A DNA stretch of 64,000 nucleotides from Prostheceraeus crozeri (GCA_907163375.1 CAJQUW010001866.1:1178001-1242000), one strand, 5' to 3'; positions 32,625 to 42,714 are shown, counted from the first letter of the stretch. Program-made: numbers and translations. The notes: a model not told the origin generated them from the sequence alone.

Positions 32625-33153
32625 GGGTACGTACATACTCAATGAGATAGTCTAGGATCACATTTGCTTGTACATGAGATTTTAGTCCAGTAATGATCAC
32701 TTGACTATTATGAAAGATTGCCACATGCACAGGTAACCAACAACTAATGAGAGCTGCAGGAAAAAGTTCGGGTTTATAACACAAATTGTAACTGCTGGTA
32801 CGAATCTTCAAAAATGATAGACTGTCACTCAATTGAGTAGAGATCACCATATTGTCCACAGTCAGATTCGACATCACACACCTCTCCCTCTTCCATATCC
32901 GACGTAGTAGTCTTTGTAGCTCTAAGCGCATTGACTGCGCCGATGAATGAGAAAGGGCGCCGAGAATCTGTACAGTCCCATTTGGGAAGAGTTGAAGATT
33001 CCGTGAATTGTTCATCTTCACCACTAACATTTGAGGACGGCCCGGGTAATACTTGCTGTTTGGAAGCTGTTGGTGTAATGTTGTGAGATCGATTTTGGTG
33101 TAGAGTCTGAAGCGACGGAGAATGTTGACGATGGTGTAGCGATGGCGCTTCAT
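32608..33153 (-). CDS. TATA-binding-protein-like protein (181 residues)
   Basis: From ATG 33153 the protein is the length of a bare TBP core. It consists of two repeats exactly 91 residues apart. DNA-contact Asn align at N10 (TIVNIL) and N101 (VDNMVI). The strand-turn motif is LFPNGTVQILGA in repeat 1 and IFHNSQVIITGLKS in repeat 2. YKPELFPAALI in repeat 2 matches the TBP motif before the second intercalating Phe. Three of the four kinking Phe are kept (F56, F131, F147); the fourth position is P40. TBP binds the minor groove of TATA boxes to start transcription. The gene overlaps the C-terminal half of a PC4-like gene in another frame and ends against the protease gene. Family assignment is by eye but strong. 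Confidence 0.85.
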   Translation of the reverse strand: MKRHRYTIVNILRRFRLYTKIDLTTLHQQLPNSKYYPGRPQMLVVKMNNSRNLQLFPNGTVQILGALSHSSAQSMRLELQRLLRRIWKRERCVMSNLTVDNMVISTQLSDSLSFLKIRTSSYNLCYKPELFPAALISCWLPVHVAIFHNSQVIITGLKSHVQANVILDYLIEYVRTQRIVK

Positions 33154-33475
33154 GATGAAAGAATGAGTAAATTGAGCGATGTACCTTCCTTCTATACTTT
33201 TCCCAACTACCTTGATGAAATGTGAAGTTAGTATGAAGTTGGGAATGATAGAGTTGAATTCGCCGATTGTTGACGCGCAGCCAGATGCGATTTCCAATAC
33301 GTGAATGTCTTTTCATATAGAAGTATTTCAAGTCCTTCATGATATGATGTAGAGATTGAAAATGACGATAAGATAAAGCAAACTCTCTTCTCACATTTCC
33401 AGTTGAATCTTTGAAATAGACGTTTCGATCATGATCCGTTTCAATACGTTGTAGGGAATCTAATTTCCAACTCAT
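32825..33475 (-). CDS. PC4-like protein B, C-terminal half overlapping the TBP-like frame
   Basis: From ATG 33475, residues 1-109 align along their length with the upstream neighbour at 33498-33866 (WKLDSLQRIETD, FALSYRHFQSLHHIMKDL, NFTFHQGSWEKYRRKVHR). A beta-rich stretch with G..R then a L-x-Y/W-x-x-F-x-x-L helix recalls the PC4/ssDNA-binding coactivator fold. The frame stays open for another 107 residues, read through the TBP-like gene in a different frame, with a Ser/acidic tail (TTSDMEEGEVCDVESD). Whether that tail is translated is unclear. The PC4 assignment is tentative; the paralogy is firm. Confidence 0.6.
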   Translation of the reverse strand: MSWKLDSLQRIETDHDRNVYFKDSTGNVRREFALSYRHFQSLHHIMKDLKYFYMKRHSRIGNRIWLRVNNRRIQLYHSQLHTNFTFHQGSWEKYRRKVHRSIYSFFHHEAPSLHHRQHSPSLQTLHQNRSHNITPTASKQQVLPGPSSNVSGEDEQFTESSTLPKWDCTDSRRPFSFIGAVNALRATKTTTSDMEEGEVCDVESDCGQYGDLYSIE

Positions 33476-33497
33476 GATGTGTGGTAGTCATGTCTGA

Positions 33498-33866
33498 TTA
33501 AGATTTGCATAGTAGGGCGATGAACTCACGACGAATAAATGTCATGATGGAGCGATGTATATATCTTCTATACTTCTCCCAATTGTATTTGCGAAATGAA
33601 AAACAGTTTGCGGAATGAGAATGGTAGATTTGAATTTCATTTCTGTAATGTTGAAGCCAAACTTGATCACCCAAGGAGATGAATCTTAATGTTTCAAAAT
33701 ATTCCAAATCCCTCATGATATCATTGAGGTTGACAAATTGTCGCCATGTTAATGTAATTCCTCTTGATGTATGACCATGAGAATTTTTGAAATGTACGTT
33801 GCCACCACGATCAACTCTGATATATTGTAGAGAGTCCAAAATCCAAGTCTTCATGATGTTATGCAA
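33498..33866 (-). CDS. PC4-like protein A (122 residues)
   Basis: ATG at 33866, or 33854 for a start nearer the conserved block. The core WILDSLQYIRVDRGGNVHF, then SRGITLTWRQFVNLNDIMRD, fits a PC4-like order: strands, G, then I-x-L-x-x-x-x-F/W-x-x-L helix. The second half (SFRKYNWEKYRRYIHR) is shared with protein B. PC4 proteins bind single-stranded DNA and boost TATA-dependent transcription, which would suit the adjacent TBP-like gene. Its start lies only 23 bp from the divergent penton-like gene start at 33890. Confidence 0.6.
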   Translation of the reverse strand: MHNIMKTWILDSLQYIRVDRGGNVHFKNSHGHTSRGITLTWRQFVNLNDIMRDLEYFETLRFISLGDQVWLQHYRNEIQIYHSHSANCFSFRKYNWEKYRRYIHRSIMTFIRREFIALLCKS

Positions 33867-33889
33867 AGTTGCAGATCAGCAATATAAAA

Positions 33890-35287
33890 ATGTCGTTTTA
33901 TCATATTTTGCTTAGCAATGCGGCTACAAAGAGATTTACTGGTAATCGAGCCGCACTCTTTTCTACTCCCATTGATCATGCACAACAGCTAAATGGAAAT
34001 TTGGAAGTGGGTGTCACTCAACTTGTTTATAGCAACTGTGTCTATACTTTTGATCATGAGGTGATGACTATTAATATGAGGCGTACAGCTGCTTATCAAT
34101 GTGAAAAGGAGTGCCGAGTATGCATTCCACAGTGGCCAAAGAAAGATCTCTTATCATGTAAAAAGTTTATATATGATTTCTTGAATAAAGCGAGTAAACA
34201 TATTGTCCAATTTACTCCGCACAATGATGATTATAATTATGTACATCATGTAGTTGAGAAAGATTGGATTGTTGGTTTAAGTCCAAGTTTAAGAAATGAT
34301 TTAGGTTACCTCGCTAGCGCCTTAACAAGCTATGATAATTTTAACGTTAATTACCACCCAAGTGGTCATAAACAGTTAATATATCGAGAGGAAGCTTATT
34401 ATGTAGATCTTATTCCAAGAAATGAGAAGACGTTGGTGAAGAAGATTGTGATTAAGCCAAGAAAGACAAACATGTCTCCTGAAACATTATTGAAGAAATT
34501 TAATTATCTCCTTCGAGTTGATGGCAAACAAGTGGCAACATTGACTTATATTAAATCATCTAATCATATTGCAATAAGCAAATTAAATGATGATGATCTA
34601 GTATTAGTTTGTTCAAAAGATTTTCATCAGTTCTTACGACATCATTCTGCAGCTGTTCATGGAAAATCTGATATGCAACATTTACCATGTGAAAGGTCAA
34701 ATCAATTTGATACAGAATGGACCGTATCTTTATACAGAAAGTGTGTAGAGCCTTTAGGTGGTATCTTACATGAAACAAGAGTGTTGATGCCTCGCATTAT
34801 TACTTCGGCTAAATTGGTTGTAGATTATTTAAATGAAGTGATTAATGAGCAACATATTTCATTTTCTGAAAAAGAAGGTACTTTGTCTCTCACTATAAGT
34901 GGAAAAGGTATTGAACTAATTATGGATAAAACTCTAATGGACATTTTGGGTTTTGATCAAAATATCTTTAAAAGTGGTACTGTAACCAAAGCTAGCGCAG
35001 ACATGTCGCTATCGCGTCGTATTAACTATTTTCAGATATATTCCAATATTGGTGAAGATGTACGTGTGGGAGATGTTGAAGCTCCATTGCTAGCAATGAT
35101 ACCATACCAGCCAAAAAGCTGCAGTATTTTATCTGAGCATACTTTCTAGAAAGTGCATTATACAAAGCTGAAATCAAACTACATCCCACAAATTGATATT
35201 GCCATTTATGACGATGCTGGTGCGTTGATTCCTTTTCATAAAGATGCTGTGACAAGTATCACACTCCATTTCCGAATGAAGAGTTAA
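33890..35287 (+). CDS. Penton/minor-capsid-like protein A, with one in-frame TAG
   Basis: ATG 33890 gives MSFYHILLSNAATKRF, then LNGNLEVGVTQLVYSNC, the N-terminal signature (S-F-Y, L-x-SN, G-x-L/W-EVG) of a conserved Polinton structural protein family. The frame is stopped by TAG at 35147-35149 after 419 residues, yet the same frame continues 45 codons to 35287 and carries the family's usual C-terminal strand motif (QIDIAIYDDAGALIPF and ITLHFR). The break is thus a single nonsense codon or a readthrough site. I take the family to be the minor capsid/penton because of its position and repeat use; that is inference. Confidence 0.75.
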
Positions 35288-35326
35288 TGCAAACGTATGC
35301 TAATATATTTTTCCAATGTGAATAAT

Positions 35327-36847
35327 ATGGAAAGTGAAAATAAGGACTCGTTTCTAATCTACTTGCCCAGTAATGCTTCTATGAATAAATTTCCCAAAAA
35401 TAAACCATCAGACTATCGAGTAGAATTAAATCGGCCACTGCATTTAGAAGGTGAATTGGAGGTTGGCGTTTCTAGTATTTGCTATGATAGCAATATTCAG
35501 AATGTGAATGATTTGGAAGAAATGATATTGACTCCTCGCACCCATGATGGAATAACGATGAATAATGCATTTCAGTTCCCATACAATTTAACATCAGATG
35601 GAAAGTGGAACTATGAATGGATTCAGATAAAATCAGATTCTTATGAACCATTTGGGAATGAGAAAATTATTAAGGCATTCAACAGTGGTAATACTTCCAT
35701 CATGAAGAATAAAAATCAGAAAGCTTATGAATTTACTATCTATCATTGGAGTGGGAGACAGTTCCTCCGCTTTCATTCTTTTACTAAAGGTCTTACGCTG
35801 AGGTTGGATAATGAATTCTATCCACATCTTGGTTTTGGTCATGGACTACATCTAACATCAATTGCTACTGCAAATGTTGAAAAAGTTTATTCAAATCGAA
35901 TCAACAAATTTCATTATAGATTTAAAATATTTGATGAAGATGTTGTAGAATGCGAAGAACGCATCATTTTGAAAAAGCGTGGTGTTCAACCTTTATCACT
36001 TATTGAGTTAGTAAAACGATGGAATGAGACTGTGGGTAAGAAGTATGGAGAGAAAATTATGGCGAACAAAAATTAGTTGGTTATTCAGAAATATAATGAC
36101 AAACTTACAGTTTATTTCTCTCCAACCTTGCGTCATTTTGTAAGACATTATACACCTATTATTGGAAGCGGTGTGGTGTATGCTTCTCATGAATATCACA
36201 CTAAAGCTGATTCAGTTAATGATGAATGGTGGGTGGACATCTATGGCGATCGCATCAAGAAAATTTACCAGTCTTATGAAGAATCTAAAGTTGCTATCAA
36301 TATAATGCCGCGTCTATATCATACAGTTGAAAGCTTCATTCATGTAGTAAATCCTTATATACAACAGAAGTTGAAGCATGTGATGAAAAGTAAATATGAT
36401 GTAAAGACACACCACATTTCGTTTTCAATTGAAAATCAACGCGTTGTTCTGAGACTGGGTGATGACATTCAATGTCAATTGAGTAAAAATTTGAAAAAAC
36501 TCTTTGGTTTTTCAATGCTACAAACAGTGTTTGCTGCTGCGCATACGATTGGTATAGAAACACCAATGACACTTGATAAACATGAACAGCACCTTTACAT
36601 TCAAAGTGATTTGATTCTACCTATTTCTGTTGGTGAGAAAAAAGAATACATTTTACGTGATTTCATTCATGATAAAGACGCTTCATATGGAATAGTCGAG
36701 AAGATGTTTGAATCTATTTTCTATCGTCCCGTCGTCAAACAAACTATACCCTCTATTGCTATCAAAATTACCAATGGTTTACAAGAGTGCATCCATGTGA
36801 AAGATACTAAATCCCTCGTAACTTTAGTGTTTCGGAAAACAAAGTGA
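35327..36847 (+). CDS. Penton/minor-capsid-like protein B, with one in-frame TAG
   Basis: Tandem paralog of protein A: SFLIYLPSNASMNKFPKN, then LEGELEVGVSSICYDS, the same signature in better-preserved form. ATG 35327 is chosen (an in-frame ATG at 35297 also exists). TAG at 36074-36076 breaks the frame after 249 residues, and the same frame resumes at once to 36847 (256 codons) with no frameshift, ending in the expected strand pair (SIAIKITNGLQECIHV, LVTLVF). Two such proteins side by side may form pentons and fibres or distinct vertices. The function is inferred. Confidence 0.75.
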
Positions 36848-36862
36848 AGTCATTGTGATATG

Positions 36863-36876
36863 TTTATTGAAATAAA
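36863..36876. terminator. Bidirectional polyadenylation signal
   Basis: TTTATTGAAATAAA gives AATAAA on + (36871-36876) for the penton-like genes and AATAAA on minus (36868-36863) for the polymerase, which ends at 37027 on the opposite strand. Confidence 0.7.
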
Positions 36877-37026
36877 AATATGTATATGAAAAAGTCTTTT
36901 CACAGATATAGGGGGAATGAGCTAACTGTAGGCATATATTCACAAAGAAGAAACGATCTCATGCGATACATAAAACAACCATGTATATCTACAAAAAGCA
37001 ACATCAAAATACTGAGTTAAAGTTGA

Positions 37027-40000
37027 TTATGTCAATACATCTCCTGAATGTGGTAGCGTGAGTTTAATTCTTTTGGGTGGTGGTATGTTTGTGTCAGGAT
37101 GTCCATGTGGAAGAGATGTGTTATGTCCTATCGAACACCTCTTATCCTCCCATGCTGAAAGTGCTCGTTTCTTGAACGTGTACGTTTTCACAGTATGAAC
37201 TTGAGATTTTAAGATTGTCATATTGACAAACGTTATATTTTTATTTTTATAGGCCTTCTTATAGGAGCGATGTTTAATTTTATGAACAATGGATTTTGAT
37301 ATACCTTTAGCACGCTTAATACTATCTGCACATTCTTTTAATTTCATGGAATACATTTTAGGACGGAGGAGAATCATTTCATCTATTTCCTTTCCTGCTG
37401 TTTCATCCTTAAAGCAACCAAGTTTGGCTTTATTCTGTATGGAATAGAGTGGATGAGTGGGATTGTAGTTAGATGTGTCGAAATATTTTTCTAATGACTT
37501 GCCTACTTCATTAAAATTTAAATCTTTTTGAGTGGTAATTCCTAAAAAGAAACTATCTGTATCACCACCCAGCAAGCGAACCTCTTTTACGAGAGGGCAT
37601 GGTTTTAATATTTTGTCGAAGAGTTGATACATTTCAAGCTTGGAATAATCTAAAACGGCTTGCCCAATATAGATGGGTTTGCACAACTCAACTTCTGATT
37701 TTATCATTTTAACACCTACAAGATCCTCATCGATGAGGTCTCTATCAATGAAAAGAGGTTCTGAAAAGAGGGTCAATTTGTGATATTTTTGTTCATCAAC
37801 GACTAGTTTGTAGTTCATACGTTTTCTAACATCCTCCATAGTCTTTCCGAAAAGACTGTTATTCTTATATTTATAAAAATCCTTTTCAAAATTATTTTGG
37901 GCAAATGCACGTTTTTGACTGTTACTATCTATGTAGGCTTTCTGTCTAAATTTGATAATGCGGTGAACTGACTTTAGAAGCATGCCCATTTCTAAATAGA
38001 ATTTTAGTATGCAGAAGTGTACAAGATAATTTTTCTTATCATATTGGGTGAGTAAAAGTTTGCGGCATGGTTTGTACCTTGGCTGTCTACACTCTGTTAA
38101 GTTATTATGAAATTGTGACATGAATGGTGAAAACATATCTTCAGTCACTTCACCAGATTCAGGTGCGAGTGGGAAATCAGCAGTTTTATTTTTAATGCTA
38201 TTTGGATAAATCAAATCCACTTCAAAATAATATCCCCAATCACCTTCATCTGGAATCTTCAGTATGTTTGAAGGGTTGGAGTAATACTCAAGCTCATCTT
38301 GATTTAACCAACTAAACTCGGAATGAGGTAGTGGTTTAGACAGTGAACTGCCATATAAATTATTTTGGTCATAGTACTTTAGGTGGGTATGATCATCACC
38401 TCCTGTTTCAGATTTTATATGATGTTTATTTACAAATGTGAGACCACCGCGTATTCCGCCCTCAAATATATTATACATCTCCGGATCTTGTAAGAGATGA
38501 ATGGTCTCACCAGTCATTTTAAAGGCTGATTTAAAGGACATGGCTGGTAGACTGACAAAGTGGACAGCATCTAATTTGTCTTCTTCTAATGCCACTCGTC
38601 GAAATTCCTGAAAGACATCAGCCAGCAAAATGACATCTAATTCTAAGTAAGCGATCATATAATCGCCAAACGTTTTACATTCAAATTTTAACCATGCCTC
38701 TTGAGCATGTTCATAATCTTCTACTGGACAATCTTTACCCGTCAAATCGTTTTGGAATTTGTCAATGGAAGGAAGGGTTGTTTCATTTAGTTTAGACATT
38801 GAGCTAAAATACGCATAAGGAAAGACTCCTTTGCGAGTGATTATTTTATCCGTTAAGTTTGGATAGTGTTTCTTCAAAGTTTGACTATGGGGAAGAAACT
38901 TGAGATTACGAACGAGAGAAGCTAGTGACGCTGACATGAATTGGAATGAATCTAAAAATTTTATTTCGAAGAAGACTGTCTTATTTTCTTTAGTTTTATC
39001 TACTGGTACTTTTGCTGTCATTGCCATGAATTTTTCTCTCGTTTGTGCTATTACATTAAACTGCCACGATTTCATCTGGCTCAACCCTCCTTTTATGAGC
39101 ATATGACTGTCATAGCCCTTAAAGTTATGAAAAATGACGGGTAGTGCACGACGTCTCAACCTAAGTGAAAAGTTACATTTGGAGCAGAGTGCGTTTCTAA
39201 ATTTACCAGTGATGTGATCATGATCACGCACTTTCTTAATTTTATCGTCATCAAACGTTTTATGACATTTAGGACAGGATGTGCAACTTTCAAATTTTTG
39301 TTTGTCTTCATCTGTCATATGTAGTGACTTACGCTGCAATTGGGAATCATATGATTGTTGAAATTTAGCAGCTTTATCGAGAAATTCTAGAAATTTTGAA
39401 ATGCAATCTTCACCTTGCCAAGTATGCATTTTGTTTTGTCTATTCCTAAAGTGGTCATGCCATACTTCATAGCAGGATATGGCTGCTGGCTTGTGGATGA
39501 TATCATCAATGTAGCATTCTATGTCTGCGTAAATGACACGCAGGGGACTTAATTCGTCACCATTATCCCTATGTGAAAATATTTTATCTTTGGGCATGCG
39601 TTCCATTTGTAATTTACCTCGCTTGCACCATTCATAGTGAGTTTCAAATTTATCTTTACTCCAAAAGGAGCGGATGCAGCGGTCGTAAACAAAATGTTCA
39701 CCTCTTTTAGAGTGCCCCAAGTGAGTGTACAAGCGAGAGATTTTGGGAATACCACAGTAGTGCCATTCCTCGCTATCATCTTGTTTTACTAATAAGAGGT
39801 TGACTACACGTTCATAACAAGTTGAACGTGAATTATAGCGGGCACCCTTCAACCCCTTCTCCCACACGTGAACGACAATTTTAATCTTATTATGTTTTTC
39901 GAACGTTTCTACATCTTTGATTTTCATGTTGTTACTATCACAACCTTCAAAGTCTAGTTCATCCTCCCACTGTCTATAGCTATAGGTATGATTTCGATTC

Positions 40001-40995
40001 GCGTTGATATCATTATAGTGAAGGATGGATAGGACTGCATATTTGAAACACTGTGATTTACAATCGACATTGATGACAGCTTTCTTATTATACAACGTTT
40101 TTGGTAGTTTAAATGTACCTCGAGCTGCATGACTTTCTAATAGTGAAATTTTGAATATGGCTGAGTCCACACCATCAAAAATGAGAGCGCTGTCGCGTTG
40201 ATTGAATTTATCTACATTTGATTTTAAACATTGAATGTGAAAATTTAGCCAAGACTCGCAGTCTACAACTTCGGTTGCGGAAGAGGAAGGAACATGAAAC
40301 TGTATTCTCTCCGTCACTTGACCCGTTTGAAAATCCATCTTAATATATTTTAGTTTAAGGTAGATGAGCGCCTTCATTCTAAAATTCTCTAAATTGTTGA
40401 AGAGCGCTTCGATAATGTTTGAATTTTGAAGGAGCCACTCAGGAAAATCTACTACTTGAGTATTGGACTCCATGCAGTAGTCGCGTACTAAATTATTATG
40501 TGAAACATTAATGAGGTAGATGGTAGAGGTACCGCTGTTGTAGTGATCATTTGCATGCGTGTGTTGAAGTCTGTGCGAAGATCGCTGAAAGTGACTATCA
40601 AAAGAAAGAGGCCACAAATCGCAAGGAAAGAAGATGTCATCATCAGAATCAACTTCACCTCCGGAGATTGACGCCGCTTTGCGTTGACACACACGTTGTT
40701 TGATGTGTCGAAGGAGACTGTGCTTCCTTGTAAACATATGTCCGCAGTCGGCACATTCCCACTCGTTGCCTTGTCGCGAGAGTCCTGAGCTGGAACTCAC
40801 ATCACCTGAAAGAGAAATCATTCTTTCATCTCTGTTCAAGTCTCAGTGTATTGTTACAACCTACCTTGACTCAGCAACTCTAAACTTTCCTCGAGAAGGG
40901 AGGGTGTTGGTGATGAAGTTGATGCCTGAAATTGAGGAGGATGCTATTAGCCACACGTTTGAGGGAGATGAGTGAAGAAATTTTCAACTTACCAT
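37027..40995 (-). CDS. POLB: Protein-primed family B DNA polymerase with two small 5' introns
   Basis: Coding exons on minus: 40995-40993 (only ATG), 40925-40865 (61 bp) and 40805-37027. Donors GTAAGTTG and GTAGGTTG and acceptors CAATTTCAG and CTCTTTCAG bound introns of 67 and 59 nt, and phases agree. The protein begins MASTSSPTPSLL; the ATG at 40839 lies in the second intron. Numbered from that ATG: a C2HC zinc finger (about 29-51), 3'-5' exonuclease motifs (YADIEC at 437, HNFKGYDSH at 571, YLELDV at 731), a Cys-rich knuckle (about 519-555), and polymerase motifs A (YYDQNNLYG, D824), B (KNNSLFGKT, 992) and C (GGDTDS, D1093/D1095). It replicates the element. The frame is intact. Confidence 0.95.
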
Positions 40996-41275
40996 TTCAA
41001 CGAAATTATGTTTAAGCTTGATACTTCAACACGATAGAGACTTCACTCAAATAATACGTCTCAAATTTGGAATTCACTTGTACGCCTCAAATAATAACAG
41101 AATTCGCTAGACAACAGTTCACTTATGCGTCTCAAAGACAGAGTGAAATGACACGAATGTCACTTTGCATATATACTTTCATATTCATCATTCATTGGCT
41201 GTTCATTCTGATTGGTTGCTTGTTGATACTTAAGAATTAGAAAACATTTCAAAGTTATTATTATTCACAGTGAAC
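40996..41275. promoter_or_regulatory. Divergent promoter region (polymerase / 133-residue protein)
   Basis: On minus, a TATA-like GTATATATGCA (41166-41177) lies about 175 bp before the spliced polymerase ATG. On + two CCAAT-type strings (TTGGCT at about 41204, GATTGGTT at about 41211) precede the small gene at 41276. Confidence 0.5.
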
Positions 41276-41671
41276 ATGACAAGCCCTCCGACAACACCAA
41301 ACACAAAATTCTCTTCTCCATCCTCAACACCAAACGCTCCAACGAAGGCAGAGAAGGTGTTATTACCAGCGGACAACGAAGAGAGTGTATGTGAGAAGGA
41401 GTGTCCCGACTTAACAGGCGTGAGGTGGAAGTATCTCCAGTACGATACTGACGATGTGATGGAGATCACCAGCACCAAGTTCCTCCACCAATTATGGGAG
41501 TGGTACACCCCTAACTCCCAGCCACGAACTATGGAGGAGTGGGAGTATATTGACAAAGTGCGGCTCGCAGTGGAAGAACGATTAAAGCAACTGAACTGTT
41601 TTTGTTATCTATGTGAAGCCAGACTCTGGGACGATATTGACGATGAAGACCTTTTGAAATACATGCCATAA
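41276..41671 (+). CDS. Small acidic protein, family unknown (131 residues)
   Basis: ATG 41276. The N terminus is Pro/Ser/Thr-rich (MTSPPTTPNTKFSSPSSTP), followed by a folded-looking acidic part with a Cys pair (CEKECPDLTGVRWKYLQY), many Trp (HQLWEWY, EEWEYID) and a CFCYLCEARLW knuckle, possibly zinc-binding with the first Cys pair. Its stop is immediately followed by TAA and AATAAA. It is expressed divergently from the polymerase. I do not recognise it; an early regulatory protein is a guess. Confidence 0.55.
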   Translation: MTSPPTTPNTKFSSPSSTPNAPTKAEKVLLPADNEESVCEKECPDLTGVRWKYLQYDTDDVMEITSTKFLHQLWEWYTPNSQPRTMEEWEYIDKVRLAVEERLKQLNCFCYLCEARLWDDIDDEDLLKYMP

Positions 41672-42267
41672 TAAATTTTTTATTTCATATTATCTTTGCT
41701 TTCATACTGACGTACTTGAACGGGGCTTCAGTGGATGATTTAACCATGTATGAATTTTCATTTGGAAATAGTAGCACGCTTAGTCTAACTTGTAAATCTT
41801 AAAACATTTCATATGGACGATGATGGTAGATGAAATAGTGTCAAATAAATTAAGATAGCTTACACTTCTGATACAGGGATAGCAATCGACTGCGATCCAT
41901 GTGTAAAGAGCTTGTTAGACTACGGAAGAGAGAAGTGTGTTATGTTGCGTGTGGCGCGTGAGTGTCCTCCCATTTCATTCCATTCATCAATTCGTCTCAT
42001 TGATAGAGACAGGTAGAACTCATGGTTCTCATAACGTATGCAATGGAAAGTTTTAGGCAACCTTCGACAGTTGGCTAAATGTCGCCCTGGCGCGAATGCA
42101 TACTACGTTGAGACAGAGGCAATCACTCGCAAACATGACGCAGAGAGGTTTAACAAGATTGACCATTGCCGAATGTCCCTTGCGGTATACATAGCTACGG
42201 GTTTCACCGCCGCCCTTTACAGGAACGCCCGTCGAAAGGAAGTATTACACCGAACTTCATTTGCAAC
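41672..42267. other. Right-arm region without a clear gene
   Basis: An open frame (+) at 42038-42448 runs into the 138-bp repeat and is not convincing. The string GGGATAGCAATCGACTGC at 41876 recurs at 42768, so this stretch shares ancestry with the sequence beside repeat copy 2. Confidence 0.4.
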
Positions 42268-42405
42268 GTTCAAGTTGACTGATAGCAGATTCAACTTAAT
42301 GATAGTATTCGCCAGTCCGAAGACTGCCCAGGGCAAACCGCGAGGAGTTTCTATCATGTCTTGCCCCATGGTGGCCCTTAAGAGAGCCGATGGTTCGTTC
42401 TCGGG
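42268..42405. repeat. 138-bp hairpin-rich repeat, copy 1
   Basis: Runs from GTTCAAGTTGAC to TTCTCGGG. Visible stems are AAGTTGA/TCAACTT, CAGTC-CGAA-GACTG, GGGCAA/TTGCCC with inner AACC/GGTT, and CCAT..GGC/GCC.ATGG. It differs from copy 2 in only a few bases. On minus it holds GCCACCATGG, a perfect Kozak start for a frame of 50 codons that continues past the repeat. Confidence 0.85.
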
Positions 42406-42419
42406 GGGTGTGAATTTGA

Positions 42420-42674
42420 CTATTGGCTGGAATAGTCAATGGGTATGACGGTTAGGTTGTCATAGACCCTATACCGCCGAGGTCGTACTGGTGCATCTGG
42501 CCCCTTTCGGATGCGGGTGGTTTTAGGAGTCCACACCTCATCCGTCCAAACGATCCTCTTGATCTTCCCCTTCTTCTCATCCTCTTCATCCCACTCGTCG
42601 AGGATGACGAACTCGGGAATGGCGTTGTCTTCATCGATGAAGACGGGAATGTTGTCGGCAGATGTCGCTTCCAT
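42420..42674 (-). CDS. Small acidic accessory protein (84 residues)
   Basis: ATG 42674 lies about 41 nt below a TATA box (42715-42722) on the same strand. The protein has an acidic N-terminal half (FVILDEWDEEDEKKGKI), then KRIVWTDEVWTPKTTRIRKG and a basic end (VRPRRYRVYDN). No family is recognised. The promoter spacing and codon-like composition favour a real gene. It ends just before repeat copy 1, so repeat and promoter alternate in this arm. Confidence 0.5.
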   Translation of the reverse strand: MEATSADNIPVFIDEDNAIPEFVILDEWDEEDEKKGKIKRIVWTDEVWTPKTTRIRKGPDAPVRPRRYRVYDNLTVIPIDYSSQ

Positions 42675-42714
42675 CGTGACTTCAAATTGAATGAGAAGCG
42701 CTACAATCTTCTGG

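Noticed and set aside
33154-33297. Upstream extension of the TBP-like frame to 33297
   Set aside because: That stretch is the conserved region of PC4-like gene B in another frame; the TBP core is complete from ATG 33153.
40806-40839. ATG at 40839 as polymerase start (MNRDERMISL)
   Set aside because: It falls in an intron with good splice sites on both sides; the spliced ATG at 40995 gives a continuous frame.
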